Of a stretch of DNA of 64,000 nucleotides, positions 14,871 through 28,000 are shown piece after piece (the stretch's first letter is position 1; each line of letters opens with the position of its first letter). The stretch comes from Latrodectus hesperus (taxonomy: Eukaryota > Arthropoda > Arachnida > Araneae > Theridiidae). Location: positions 74,856,109 through 74,920,108 of the forward strand of contig CM075853.1 in the NCBI GenBank assembly GCA_037975125.1, written 5' to 3'. The notes beneath the pieces were generated by a model. The model was given only the letters and a program-made list of their open reading frames with translations, was not told the origin of the DNA and ran no database searches. Made by a program: the position numbers and the translations under genes.

Positions 14871-15325
14871 CTGCAGAAATATAATTAATGAAATAAATAA
14901 TAAAAATCAACAGATATAATTACCCCACTAAATGTTAATTATTTAGATTCATTAGTAAATGTACTAAATTTAATAAAGCAAAAATAATATTTCCTAGATT
15001 TTTTAATGAATCCTTTAATCAAATGATACATAAGTAAAAACCATATATACCTTTTCCTTCACAGGAAAAAATTTAAGGAAAATTATGGTTTTCGGATAAT
15101 ATGTAAATAAAATATTCAATAAAATTGCCGTGCTTCATTATATATCTATTTTTTATCACTTAAGGTAAAATACTGTTTTTAAATAACAAGATAATAAATT
15201 AATCACAATTTATTTTCCTCTTCTCTCTGAAAACTTGGATTGTTCCCAAATTTCTAAACTAATTTTCATTCACATATGTTAAAGCATGCTACATGGCAAT
15301 TCTAATAGAGTTCGGAATAACTGAC
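14871..15325. other. 455-bp intron splitting FNIII domain 3
   Basis: AT-rich, with no additional signal seen. Confidence 0.85.
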
Positions 15326-15421
15326 CTTGTACTGGATTTTCTGTCTCTGTTTGTTCCCATGACAAGGCTATGGACGAGTGATTTGTAAATGTAACTTTCA
15401 AGACAGGACTTGCTGGTGGAT
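15326..15421 (-). CDS. Dscam: Exon: first part of FNIII domain 3 (like Dscam1 FN5)
   Basis: The exon is 96 nt, acceptor ATTTATTAG and donor G|GTCAGT, phase 1 at both sides. It encodes DPPASPVLKVTFTNHSS, then IALSWEQTETENPVQ. The preceding exon gives the G of the aspartate codon. DPP-SPVL-VT followed by SI-L-W resembles the membrane-near FN5 of Dscam1 better than FN3, so Ig10 and the FNIII domains between FN2 and FN5 appear to be missing. That assignment rests on recognition, not alignment. Confidence 0.9.
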
Positions 15422-18180
15422 CTAATAAATATAATAAAGAAACTTTAAATATTTTTTAAATAAATGAATTTAAAAATTTTCATAATTGCTTCTAGTTACT
15501 TTTCAAATGATAATTATAGGATCTGTTAAATATAAAATAAAAAAGTCATTCTTCTTTTAAATAATAACAAGAAACTACATGCTTTAAAAGGAAATAATAA
15601 TCAAGATATTTAAATCATAAATAAAACAAAATTTAAATTGATAATTTTGAAAATTACGTCATCATACGTTTCATAGAAAGAGTAGAAAATATAAGAAAAT
15701 TTAGTGATTATGTGCTTATGAATTAAATACAAAGATGAAAAGCTAAGGCTAATTTTCTGTATCTGAGTTTTCATTAGCCTCAGCTGATCAATGTAGTTAT
15801 TGAATATTGTCTTTATTTTCAATATTATTTAAACCGTAAGACACTCTGAATAATATTTATAAAAATATCTTAGAAATGTGGAAGACAGTTATAGCAGTTT
15901 GATAAATTTTAATCAATAATGATTACAATGCTCATATTTAATTTATATTTAAATTTATTCTTAAATCACTCACCATTAGACCAAAAAATTCAGTTCATTT
16001 GTGGTTATTTATATATAATCTATAAAAAAATCTTGATATTGCTCATTGTCTATAGAACACTTTTATTTCATATTATTTTATGAATTCATAGGAATATTAA
16101 ATCTTAAAGGAAATTGTTTTCTTTTTTTCACGGTAAAATTTGATTGCCTAATACAATCTCTCTACAAATAAAACACAAATATAAATTAACTAGCTAATTA
16201 TTTAGAAATTTTCATTTATATTTTTTCAAATAAAAATATATTATCTGTCTAGAAAGAAATAATTTTAAAAATCGATTTATTTTAATACATGTAAGCAACA
16301 AGAAATGCATAACATTATTAAATAAATAACTTAACTATTAAAATATATTGTACTTGAAAATTTATAATTTATTCTCCGAATATTCATTTAATTTTAATTA
16401 CTTTATACCTTACACTTGATGTTTAAAATAAACTTACAGTGTTTCTTCTATTTTACTATGGTTAGAGTATTTTGAACATTTACAATAAATTTGCTAAGTA
16501 GTAAGTAATATATTTTCAATATCATAAGAATAATTAACATATCGAAAAATATTTCATATTTATTCAGCCATGTAATTGTTATAAATCTCTCCAAAACTTG
16601 TAGGCAGTATTAGCAACATTTTTCTTAAATTTATTTATTATTATTATTTAAAGTTTTTTTATATATTTTGCTCGTCGAAAAATGATAGCAAAATTTTATC
16701 ATTTTTTGCAACGTTTTTGCATTTTAATTATACTTTATTGCTTCTTCCAGTCTTGTGCTTTGAAAAGTGCTGTTATTTTTGTAATTAAAAAGGTCCATTA
16801 CAAGGTCTTCCTTATGACTTTTGTATGTATTTCTTGATAAAATTTGGATTCGAGTTGTTGGTTATTTAAAAAAATTGCACAGAAATATATCTATATGTAA
16901 TAGAAATATTCCATTTTTATTGATGTTATTTCTTTAATAAATCGCCTTTGACAATTTATTCAAAATACAACAAGAATAATAATCAAGGAAATGTTTTGGA
17001 AATTAAAAAAATTTGGAAAATACTTTCAATCTTCTAAAATACTTTATGATTACCAGGTTTAAAGAACCAGGTTTATTAAATTCTGCCATAGGGGTTTATT
17101 ACCTGATGATTGTAAATTTATCAGATATGTCAAAGGTAATTTATTCATAAGTGTTAAAGGCCTTGCATTGAAATACATTCAAATTTCTTAGGTAAAAAAA
17201 AATCATTTAATTTTAATAGTTTTATTAACCTATGTGGTCGCTTTTTATTTTCAATATATTATAGTAAAATATAATAAACAATATAATAAAATTACTTCCA
17301 TTGTCAGCCAAAAGTTGGTGATTCCTTTTGTTTTAAAACAGGAACTATATATACATCCGTATTTAATATTATCGGTAATATCATCGATATTTTCGCTTCC
17401 GATAACAAGACAATGACATTCTCAACAAGGCTAATGTACTCGTAAGCATTTACATCAGCATAAGTTATCTCATTTCAACTTTAAAAATTATCATAAAAAT
17501 CCAATATTAAAATTATAAAATTTTTAAGTGAAATTCTTATATTTAGCTACGCACATTCACTAAAATTGTATTCATTTAAGTTCCATTTTTTATTACTCCC
17601 TCAATGCCCAACTCTCTCATTTAATAATTAGATTCCTATTTACTTTATTAAGTTTTACTAAAATGAAAAAACTTCACTAAATACCCTAGAAATTAAATAT
17701 ATGTTTCATAATCAATAATATGAAGTATCAAATCAAATTTGATTGCTTGTTTTTAAAACAACTTCCTTTTAAAAGGCAAGAAACAGCATGAAAAATTGAT
17801 GCAAAATTTAGGGACAGTTCTTTTTGTAAGTTAAATTTAACCAATACAGATATTAAAATTTTGGTTTTTATCATAACATAAATTTATTGAAGCATACATT
17901 TTTAGATTATAAATTCTTCCAAACAATATTCAAATTTTGCTTAACTTTACCTTTCCCCCCTCAGCTTATCTATGTAAAGAACAAATCCGTTAACTTGATA
18001 AATATTGCTACAATGCAATGTATTTTATACTGTTAAAATTTATTTTAAATTTTTGAATAATTTTAAGCAATAATTATGGATTTCTTATACAGAGAAATTG
18101 TAAGAAGAATATATGAATATTAGTTACTTATTTAATTTTATTCCTATCCACTAACAAAATGAATGTAACTTAAATATAAC

Positions 18181-18202
18181 TCTTTCTCTCTCTCTCTCTC
18201 TC
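18181..18202. repeat. Short (TC)n run
   Basis: About 22 bp of TC repeats; GA on the transcribed strand. Confidence 0.9.
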
Positions 18203-19084
18203 AAGTAGGGTTTTATTCATTATTCCTTAAATATCTCTTTCTCATTGTATATCATTTTTAATCTATTTTAATCTCTCACTTCTTAATTTTGTTTCTTTTT
18301 ACATTATTGATCCATGTATTATCTGATTATTTATAAATTTTTTCTTTCCGACCAAGTATAGTGATATAATTGTTTATTTTTCCTTGTTTTTATAATCTTT
18401 AATTTTTCTTGCATTTTATTCTTTGTTATTTTGTTTTATTTTTGTCGTCTCTTTTATTTGTTGGTAAAAATTTATTTATTTATTGTATTTGAAAACATTT
18501 TTTCCTCGTCTCAAATGCCCCTGAGGGAGAAATTTTCCTTTCCCTCCTCCCTTTTCATTACATTTTTTCCTAAATGTGATACTTAAAATTTTCTAATAAT
18601 TTTAATATTTTATTTTACTTACTGCTTAGCTTAATGTGTTTCGCTATGTTTAGATTTCAATCCTCTTTAATCAATATTTTTTATTATCTGTTATCTAAGC
18701 ATCTTTTAAATCATTTATAAAAATAAACACGCTTTTGAAATAATTTTTATTAGTACTCCATCTCTTTTTTAAAAATATTTTCTCAGATTAATTACTGAAA
18801 TTCCTTGCTTATATTTTTTACTGCACTTACTTTTTTGTTATACTTTTTACCCTTTTATTTATATGTATATATATATTACCGGCAAAATATGAAATGCCAG
18901 AACTCGATAAAATGCCTAAGTGTTGTATATAATGTTGGACGTTTATAGGCAGTAGGAAATATGAGAAGTATTGCATATTTTCCGTGTGTATAATACCTTG
19001 GTGATTCATGGAATGACAAATTCTATTCTAACAAAGTATGATAAAAACATCTTGATGAAATTATTATCTAAAGGATACGCATTT

Positions 19085-19218
<134 letters not shown>

Positions 19219-20146
19219 AATTATTCTGAAAAATGAAAGCTGCACAAAGCCTAATTTATATCTTTCTTACTAAGGCAAAAATTTTCATTGAAAAAATAAG
19301 AAATTAACCTACTTGTTACAACTAGGCAGACTTGAATGACATTTTGAATTATATTTTTCAAGTAAAGCCATTTTATATTTTGGTACTTCGTTTTACACAT
19401 AAATTTGACAAATCCTTGGCCGCAGCTACTAGACTGAGCAATTGCAACTGACCGGAGATAATTTTGTGGTCAGGAATATCTATAATTCTAAGTAAGTTCG
19501 TAGGGCATAAAGTGAATTGTGATCTCGCATATACATGTATTTAAAATTCCTTCAGAATTTCCAAATCGACAGAACTTATCCTCTGTCACACTCAATATAG
19601 TTGCCAATATATTGCGTGAATCACCTCGCCATTTATCAATGCCATGTATGTATACATCTTAACACCTATCCCGCTTTTACAACATTTATATGTAAATTAA
19701 AAGACACAGAAAATTTCATTTCTCTCTGAAACCTTATTTACCACTCCTTAAAATTGATTTGCTTACGCAGATGAAGAATGTAATGCTAGTTTCCTTGCTG
19801 ACTTTCTCATACAAATTTTTCCTCTCTTGGAATCTAACCCGCAAAAAATCCAGAAAGAAATCTTCAGAAAGATTTCGACAGCAAAACACGCATACTTATA
19901 CCATATTATGGCTATTAGTTACAATTATATTTAGGGAAACAACTACAGAATTGAAGTTTGCCAAGATTAAAAAATGAGTAGTAAATTTTATAAGATGATT
20001 GCATTGCATTCCTGAAATTTTAAAACATAATCACCAAAGTCCATTTTACAGAATAAAATTAAGTGTACAGAGGTAAAAAGAACAGTAATGAAAAATATTC
20101 TAATATAAATATGGCAACTGTAATTTAAGGATGAATTCCAACTCAC

Positions 20147-20390
20147 CATTTTCCAAAGTTTTCACTACAACAATATCTGAGGGTGGACCTGCACCCTTTG
20201 CATTGAATGCTTGAACAATTATGTCATATTCAGTGAATTTCTTTAGATCATTTAGCTGGGTATCTTCTATAAAACTATCACCACCCTTTGCATTGAGGGT
20301 TTTGTAGATGAAAGTGTCCTTTGATCCCGATTCTTTGTATCCCACATAATATCCTTTTATAGTACCAAATTGAAGATCTTTCCTTGGTGG
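20147..20390 (-). CDS. Dscam: Exon: rest of FNIII domain 2
   Basis: The exon is 244 nt, acceptor TTCCTTTTCAG (good polypyrimidine tract) and donor G|GTGAGT, entering in phase 0 and leaving in phase 1. It encodes PPRKDLQFGTIKGYYVGYKE, then DLKKFTEYDIIVQAFNAKG, then PPSDIVVVKTLEN. GYYVGYK and QAFN-KG-GP-S are diagnostic for Dscam FN2. The exon/exon join VTWK+PPRK is in frame. Confidence 0.93.
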
Positions 20391-22005
20391 CTGAAAAGGA
20401 AGCGATAACATTATTTATTTAATACAAAAACTTATATACTTTTATTTAAACATGAAAATTAGATGTAAAATGAATATGATATCAAAGATAACTATTGTTT
20501 TAAACATTTAACTGCACTTATTAATAATCATCGGCTAGGAAGACTTAGTTAAAGCAACATGCAGGAGATTTTATTTCACGTTAACTATTTTTCATGCACG
20601 CAAATGATGATTAAATTGAAATTTCTTGTGCATAATGTAGCGAACAAACAGAATATGGGGTGTGTGGACAAGTAATTAAGCTTGCAGAACAAGCATGGAT
20701 ACATACATACCAGTTACAATTAAAATTCTAAATATTAAGTAAAGTTAAAATTTAATTTTGCGGAATAGTAATCATTAATGGCTGCATCGAACATATTACA
20801 CAATAGAATAAAAATTCAAAATTAAGCTCTTATATAATGAATTGAAAGAAACTAAGATATGAAATTATGACTATCAAAATGACGTATAACTGTTTTACAT
20901 TAAAAAAACCTATATGTCTAAAAAAAATCCAATTGTCAAACAATGCTTCTCTAATGAATAATAGTGTACTTAAAAATCTGAAATATTCATCATTTTAAGG
21001 ATATGCTTGTAGGGAAATTATTTGGTCTCGTGAAGATATATTGAGAGAAGAATTCACATAACAATTCTTGGTATTTTTTTATTCTGTGTGATATAATTTT
21101 TCGAGTGACTAAACTACATGTTCGGTTGCCGTGTCTAAGGGGAATAGAATAAGAGCTTTAAGATTCTCAATTCTTCATTTTCTTTTAATAAAACTTTGTT
21201 GTCTTCATTACGTATGTGATCAAGCCATTGTTTTTCATTTGCATATTTTTAAACTTGATGTGAAATACAGAATTTGCTATTTTCGAACTATTGCGCAGTA
21301 TTTTAACCAAATTCTTTTTGCAAATCTAAAAACCAAGAAACAATTTATTCCTACGTATAGATTTATTAAAGATAAAATACTGTATAAATGTAATTTTTAA
21401 AGGATGATACCTCATATGGAAGGTCGGTACAAGTTTATTATGAGTTTGCAGCGAAAAATAAATAGGAAATATTTCGTAGTCTCACACGGGAATTGTCTTT
21501 TCGATCTTTTTTAGTTTTTTTAAATGTAAAACAAATTAATTGGATAAGAGCACTTAATAAATTTCACAAGCTAAGAACGCTAAAAGAGAACAATGCAGCT
21601 GTTATCACTTTGAATAGTAATAAATTTTTTGCAACATTACATATTGTTAAATGCAAATTGAAAGCTTCTGGGTTGTTATTAACGAAGGTGAATTTAAACT
21701 TCTGTAAAATAGTTTTTTTTCTGTGATATTTATGAATTTAAAATTAAATATACATTGAAAAGCAAAAAATCTTTGAGTTTTGTTCGTGATAAATGATATA
21801 TTTATAATAAAGCAAAGTTTAAAATATTACTAATTCAACAAAAGTTTAACGATCCTTTCAATGGGAAAGCAGTTAAAGTAGAATTACCAAATACATATTC
21901 GAAACTCTTTTAAAACAGTATATTGTATTGTATTATATAATATATTAACAATTGTATTATATTGTATTGCATTATATTATATTATATGTTAGTGTGGGTA
22001 CTTAC
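20391..22005. other. 1.6-kb intron inside FNIII domain 2
   Basis: AT-rich intron. A run of ATTGT/ATTAT pentamers lies at about 21926-21988, ending shortly before the donor of the 71-nt exon in plus-strand coordinates. The open frames at 21131-21400 and 21493-21726 show no family resemblance. Confidence 0.75.
21926..21988. repeat. Imperfect pentanucleotide (ATTRT)n repeat
   Basis: Repeated ATTGT and ATTAT units. It lies within 20-80 nt of a splice donor on the minus strand. Confidence 0.75.
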
Positions 22006-22076
22006 TTTCCAAGTGACTTTTACTGAATGTGCACCAGCTGCTCGAACTTTGACTTTCTGCGGTGGTCCACCTGGTG
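22006..22076 (-). CDS. Dscam: Short exon: start of FNIII domain 2
   Basis: The exon is 71 nt, acceptor GATAATTTCAG and donor AAA|GTAAGT (strong consensus), entering in phase 1 and leaving in phase 0. It encodes APGGPPQKVKVRAAGAHS followed by VKVTWK with the core tryptophan. The APGGPP and VKVTWK pattern is the beginning of Dscam FN2. It lies at the 3' side of the 17.4-kb intron, and was found by splice-site and domain continuity because it is too short to be an obvious open frame. Confidence 0.9.
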
Positions 22077-25000
22077 CTGAAATTATCATAAAATATATTA
22101 AGATTCATTGATATTTTTTGAAAATCTAAGCTTTTTAGCAGAAAAAACTAATAACATTTTTAAGACTCAAATTTTATGGGAAATCAATTTTTTTACTATT
22201 AAAAAAATGCAGAATTTCACACACATCCTCATTGGAAAGAATAATGAAGTTAAGAAAATGAGAAGGGGGAGAGGAAATTATAAATTCTTTCATAAATGAA
22301 AACCATATAGTTTTGCTATTGAAGTAGGCAACTGAATTATTCTTACACAGATTTTTTTAACTCTACAAAATAATATTAGATATAATATTATATAGCTTTT
22401 AATTCCGAGACAATATGCAACATAAAATGTTTTACCAGCGGATTTTTCATTGTTGTTGAATAGATATCGCAATAATATAAATCTGATTTCTCTTACGCAA
22501 CGGTACAGTAACAAAAATATTTTCATTCAGTTTATTTTTACAAAGAAGTTGTTTGTATACAATGAATTGTAATCAAATAACAAAAGGCAAGAATTGATTA
22601 AATCTAACACTTGACAACAAATCTTGAAAAGAATATTTTTCTGCTTTGTTTATTAAATAAAGACAAGAGTTAATCAGTTTTTTTCTTCCAAAGAAAGGTT
22701 AATTAATCCGATTTTAGCATCACAATTAATCAGATTTGATGACAAAAAACTAAAATTAGTCATATATTTATTTCTATATAAAATTACAAACAAAAAATAT
22801 TTTAAAATATAGCTTAAAATGATAATTTTTAAAGGAATTTAACTAAGATATTTAAAATTCCTGTATTATATTTAAATATTAGTGATAATTTACTGGTTAC
22901 CCCTATTTATCATAAATAAAATATCTTTTATTACATTTTTGCCTAGCTTTACTTTTACGTGTTTTAATTTATGTTAGGTATTCAAATAAAAATAAAATAT
23001 AATGTTTAGAAAATTTAAGTACTTTCAGATTTTACTTTTGTTGCAAGAAATTATATAAGTTTGATGCTTATTCATGAACAGATATGGGAATCATTTTACT
23101 AGGAACTTTTAGCAATTTATTTACCTTTGAAGAAAAGAGTATTTTTTTTCAGTTAGTAATTTTAAAGTGTTTTAGTGATCTCATGTGTTTAGTGAAATTT
23201 TATTTACTGTTACTTATTGTTAAATGATATGTTTTGTTGGCTTTTAAAATATGATTTCAAAGTTAAGATTGTTTCCTAATATCAAATGTCTCATTGTATT
23301 TTTTATCATATTCATTCCAGATATTTTGTAGCTTTTGAACAATACAACTGATATTTCAATAATCATGTCTCCAACATTTCGTCCTATTAAGCCTTAACAA
23401 ATTTTATTATTTAAGTACCTAATTTACCGCGTACACACATATTTGTCTCTAACTGTATAATCTTTTTTTAAGTGCACTAAATCTCATTACATAAATTTTA
23501 TAATTAATAAAATGGTTAATAAATAAAAATGCTTGAGAATATTTTTTAACCCATGAAACCGTTTTATTGAAAAGTGTAATAAATCGTATCATCTAAAATT
23601 TATTATTTTATTTTTAAGGATTTTTTGCAGTCTTACATTTTTATAAATAAATATTTTTGTAATTAAAACCCTTCTAAATTTATATAGTTTATCCTTATTT
23701 TAAAGTTTAAAGAAATTACTTTAAAGTTATTTCGCATTTAAAATTTCATAGGTACTTGTTACAAAACCTATGATAAAACTTATGTACCCAAACTACAAAA
23801 GTAACAAACATTCTTTTCTTAGTAAGATTTCATATTTTCCAATATTTAGTAACTATACATTTCTTCACTGAATCAATTGTTTGAGTGACAACAAAAAGCT
23901 TATTTATATTAAATTCAGCCAGAGTATGAGCGCTTGTGTGATTAATCCATATATTATAAATTTTCAGTGTCACTAAAAGCTCTTAAATGCTAGCAATTTG
24001 CTTTTTGAATGGTTTTGTAAATATATTGGTCATAGGTAGCGCCAATTCTCTTGTCATTCGAAATTACATTACAACAATGACAGCACATGACGCAGATACT
24101 CATTAGAAATCGCACTTTAGAAATTCTTCCTCTGAATTTTCAAAAAGTTATTAAATTGTTTCAATCATTCATCACATCAATAAATTATTAAATAACTAGT
24201 AAATAATAAATAAATTAATCTGCATGAAACATTTCGAAAATGATATGAAACTCCAATAATGGTAAATACTTCCTAAAGCAACAATTATATTTTAATATGT
24301 TTGAAACAGAAAATTTGATAATTTGAATAAATTTATTTTATGTAGCAGAACACTACTTCTTTTAGAAAAAATCTTTCCTAGTTCATAATTAAAGCTAGAC
24401 ACAAATTAAATGTTTTTAGTATTCATTAAAATCTTTCAATTTCTTAACATATTACATCTTATTAAAAATGTATACATAGGTAAGTCAACACCTAACTGGT
24501 CTTGGCTTTCATTTATACACATGTTTACATAAAGTAAAGAAATCAATATATATATATATATGTATTTATTTTTAATGTTACGTTTTGTAAAATATTCATG
24601 TATGCAATATGTGATAATATCAACTGGTATCACATCAGCTAACATACGAAAACTGTAGTGAAATTTTTACTAAATTTTATAATATAAGTAAATTAATGAG
24701 CGAAATTCAATTTCCACAAGGACATTTTTATTTCATTATAAAGAATTATTTGCGTGTAGCCAAAATGAAGATCTTGAAAACTTCCAAGCACCAGCTCCGA
24801 GGGAAATGTGCTTGAATAAGCAAAAATGCACCATTCATCATCTTTCCACTATTTAGCAGTATCTAGATTCAAACTAGAATTTAGTTACCTCTGAATTTCA
24901 TGGTTTTAAACTGTCAACTATTCTCACAAAACATTTAAACTTCTTAGTCTTCAATAATTTGGTGTTCTTTCTTAAATTTTCAAATGTATGAATATTTATT

Positions 25001-28000
25001 ACTGATAAACATAGTTTATAAACCTGTAATATGCGTGATATATAATTTTAATCAGTTTTTTTAAGTTTAAAATATTGCATAAGGCAATACATGTACCAAA
25101 GACGTATTGAAAAATGATGGAAATATTTTTCCCTAAGAAATGCTTTGTTCTGATAAAATGGGAATTTATAAATATAAAGTATTTAACTTTTAATAAATAA
25201 ATATTTATTTTTCTCAAATTTTAGCTTATATTTTCTAAATTTTTTTCCGCTTAAAATATTTAGACAGTAAAACTTATGATATGAAAGAGTTTTAAAGATT
25301 ATACGCAAATATTATTGCTTTTGTGGATATATTGATATATGTGATTAAAATAATTCATTTTTCCATAATTGTATGGGGAATTATAAAATAAATATGTTAT
25401 TTTCCCATTTTATTTATTCATCATATTTTCCTATTATTCTGAAATGTATTTAAACAATTTTGCAATGCTTGAATAGTTCTCAATTTCTACCTCCATTTGT
25501 TTTAATAGTTGTTTCATTTTAATTTATTTATGAAAATACGCATTAATCTTTACTATTATAAAATTTTAAGATCTTTTGCTTATTGCAAGAAACATTAGTC
25601 TTTACTAAAGTAAAATTAGGCATTATTTTCCTATTTTATCTTTAATGAAAATTTTTTCTCTTATTGTCATTATTTAAATTTTATAACGTTTTCTGGATCA
25701 TACGTTTCTATGTTTTTTTTTTACTTTTTAAAAAAATATAACCAATTGCTTTGCATTTCTTATAGAAATATATTGATCTCTAAGGGATAAAAAATATGAG
25801 TTTAGTGGAAGTGAAATTTTAAATTAATATAGAAAGATTTAGAAAGTTATCTAATTTAGCTTTATGCGTTTACTTTGAAAATACTACATTTAATGAGACT
25901 TTAATATGATTTTATATTTAATTACGATTACTAAAAAGTAATTCCAAAATTTAATTAATAAATAGTAGAATTTTGTAAATTCAAAATAGATTGCCAAAAA
26001 TAATTTGTAGTTTACTTTAAAATACTGCATTCTCAATCCATTATGCATAACAGGAATCATTTTTCAATTAATTAAATATAAATATCAGGAATCGCAACTG
26101 ATGATACACATCATTTATATTGGCTCTTGGAAGATTTACAATTGCAGTTTAACTATTGTGCGATTCAAAAGAAAAAGCGTGCCCCGAAATCCTACAAAAT
26201 ATTTGGTCAAGAAAATGTATATCCATTTCACACAGATTTTCATGTTCAAAAAAGAATATATATATGACACATGAACTTTAACACGCGTCAATATGACTAT
26301 AAATTAAGTTCCTTCAAAAGAAAACTAGCAGAAAAAATATTCATATATTAATCTCTTTGATCACACATATAGTCTTATGTAATTTATATCCATTCAAAAT
26401 ACCATTACTGAGCATATGCAAGATGTTTAGTATGTAATCATTTTTATAGAGGCCGAACTATTATCTTTGGATCAGTAGATACCAAATTCGGTCACATCTC
26501 TACTGAACAGCCAGAGATAACTTGATTTCTACTTATTGCCATAACGTCTATTGTAGATGGATACTTTTAAATTTTTCACATTTTCTACTCTCGAAATTTA
26601 AAGTACTACCCACTATTTAAATGAACTCTACCTAAGAAACAATTAATGATGGATATTCAATCACCTTCCGATCACAATTTCAGAAATTAAAATATCCATA
26701 ACATGTTGTCAAAATCTATGAGTTACCCAAACTTTTTGATTATCCAATGACTCTAAATATGCTACATGCTTGAGATTGCATAGTTTGTTTGTAGTAATAA
26801 GTTACTTGTTTCTTTCAAATCGGAAATAAATGAGAGAGGGTCAATTTTGAAAATATTCCAACTCTATTTGTTAAAGATATGTAAGGCTATTCAGTGCAAC
26901 ACAAACTTTTTAGCTCAAGTTTATTATCCCATATTCATGTTTACCATTTAGTATAATACAACACATTTAATCTATGTTCTTGCGCAGAATCTCACTCCTC
27001 ATTTTCAGGATGGATATATATTCAAAATAATCATAGTTGAAATAATGATAATTGAAAATTTGCTAGTTACTGCAAAATGAGAAAATTTAGAGCTGTAAAT
27101 ATCTGATCAAAAAGATAAAAATTATAGATAAAAAAGACAGTCAAAGTGTTCTCCACAAAACGTCAAGTATATTTAAGAGCCAAATATTTGAAGAAGCTCT
27201 TAGTTTTAAGAAATATTGGGAATTTTACCTAGAAAAGTTTGTATGTTTTAAATTTAAAACGTTAAAATAAGAGCAAAGCGAACAAACCTTATTTTTTCAT
27301 CTGTATTTGTATATAAATTTGCATTTCTTTGAGAGTATATATATATTTTTTGAAAATCAGCTGGAGTAAATATAAAACTTATTTCTCAATAAATCCTAAT
27401 TTCTTTAACGGAATTTTTAAGAACACAGCGTAGAACATATTGTTATTCTTTAGCTTTTGTAATTTTTATCAGCCTAGCAATAATATGAATATTATTATAC
27501 AATATAAAATTACAATTAAGCGATATAAGTTACATAGTTCTGTTTGCTGTTGAAACACATAATGATTTCATATATAAAATGATGCAATGCCAAAAATGTG
27601 TTAGATGATTTGTCCTAAATTAAAAATAGCTTAGTAATCATTCACACAAAATTATACTTCTTAATTATTGAGAAAAATAACTTTCTCTTTGTACTCATAC
27701 TTATTAATGCTTATAAAGTGATTTCTCGATAAAATTTTATGGTCCTTTTTATTTTAACTTTACAGCATTTCACAATTTTTTGCTTGCATTTTAGACAAAT
27801 CTTAAAATGTATTTTCTATTTTTCAATTTCTATGTTTTCTTGCTTACGAATTTTCATTTAAAAATCTCATATTAGTTAAAGTTGAAAAGTTTTACACAAT
27901 ACATTTCTAGGTTTTACGCCAATATAAGAAAATATATTTTCTTATAAAATTCTCAGTGAAAAGGAATCTTGACTTAATAACAGAAATTTTTATAGCTTTA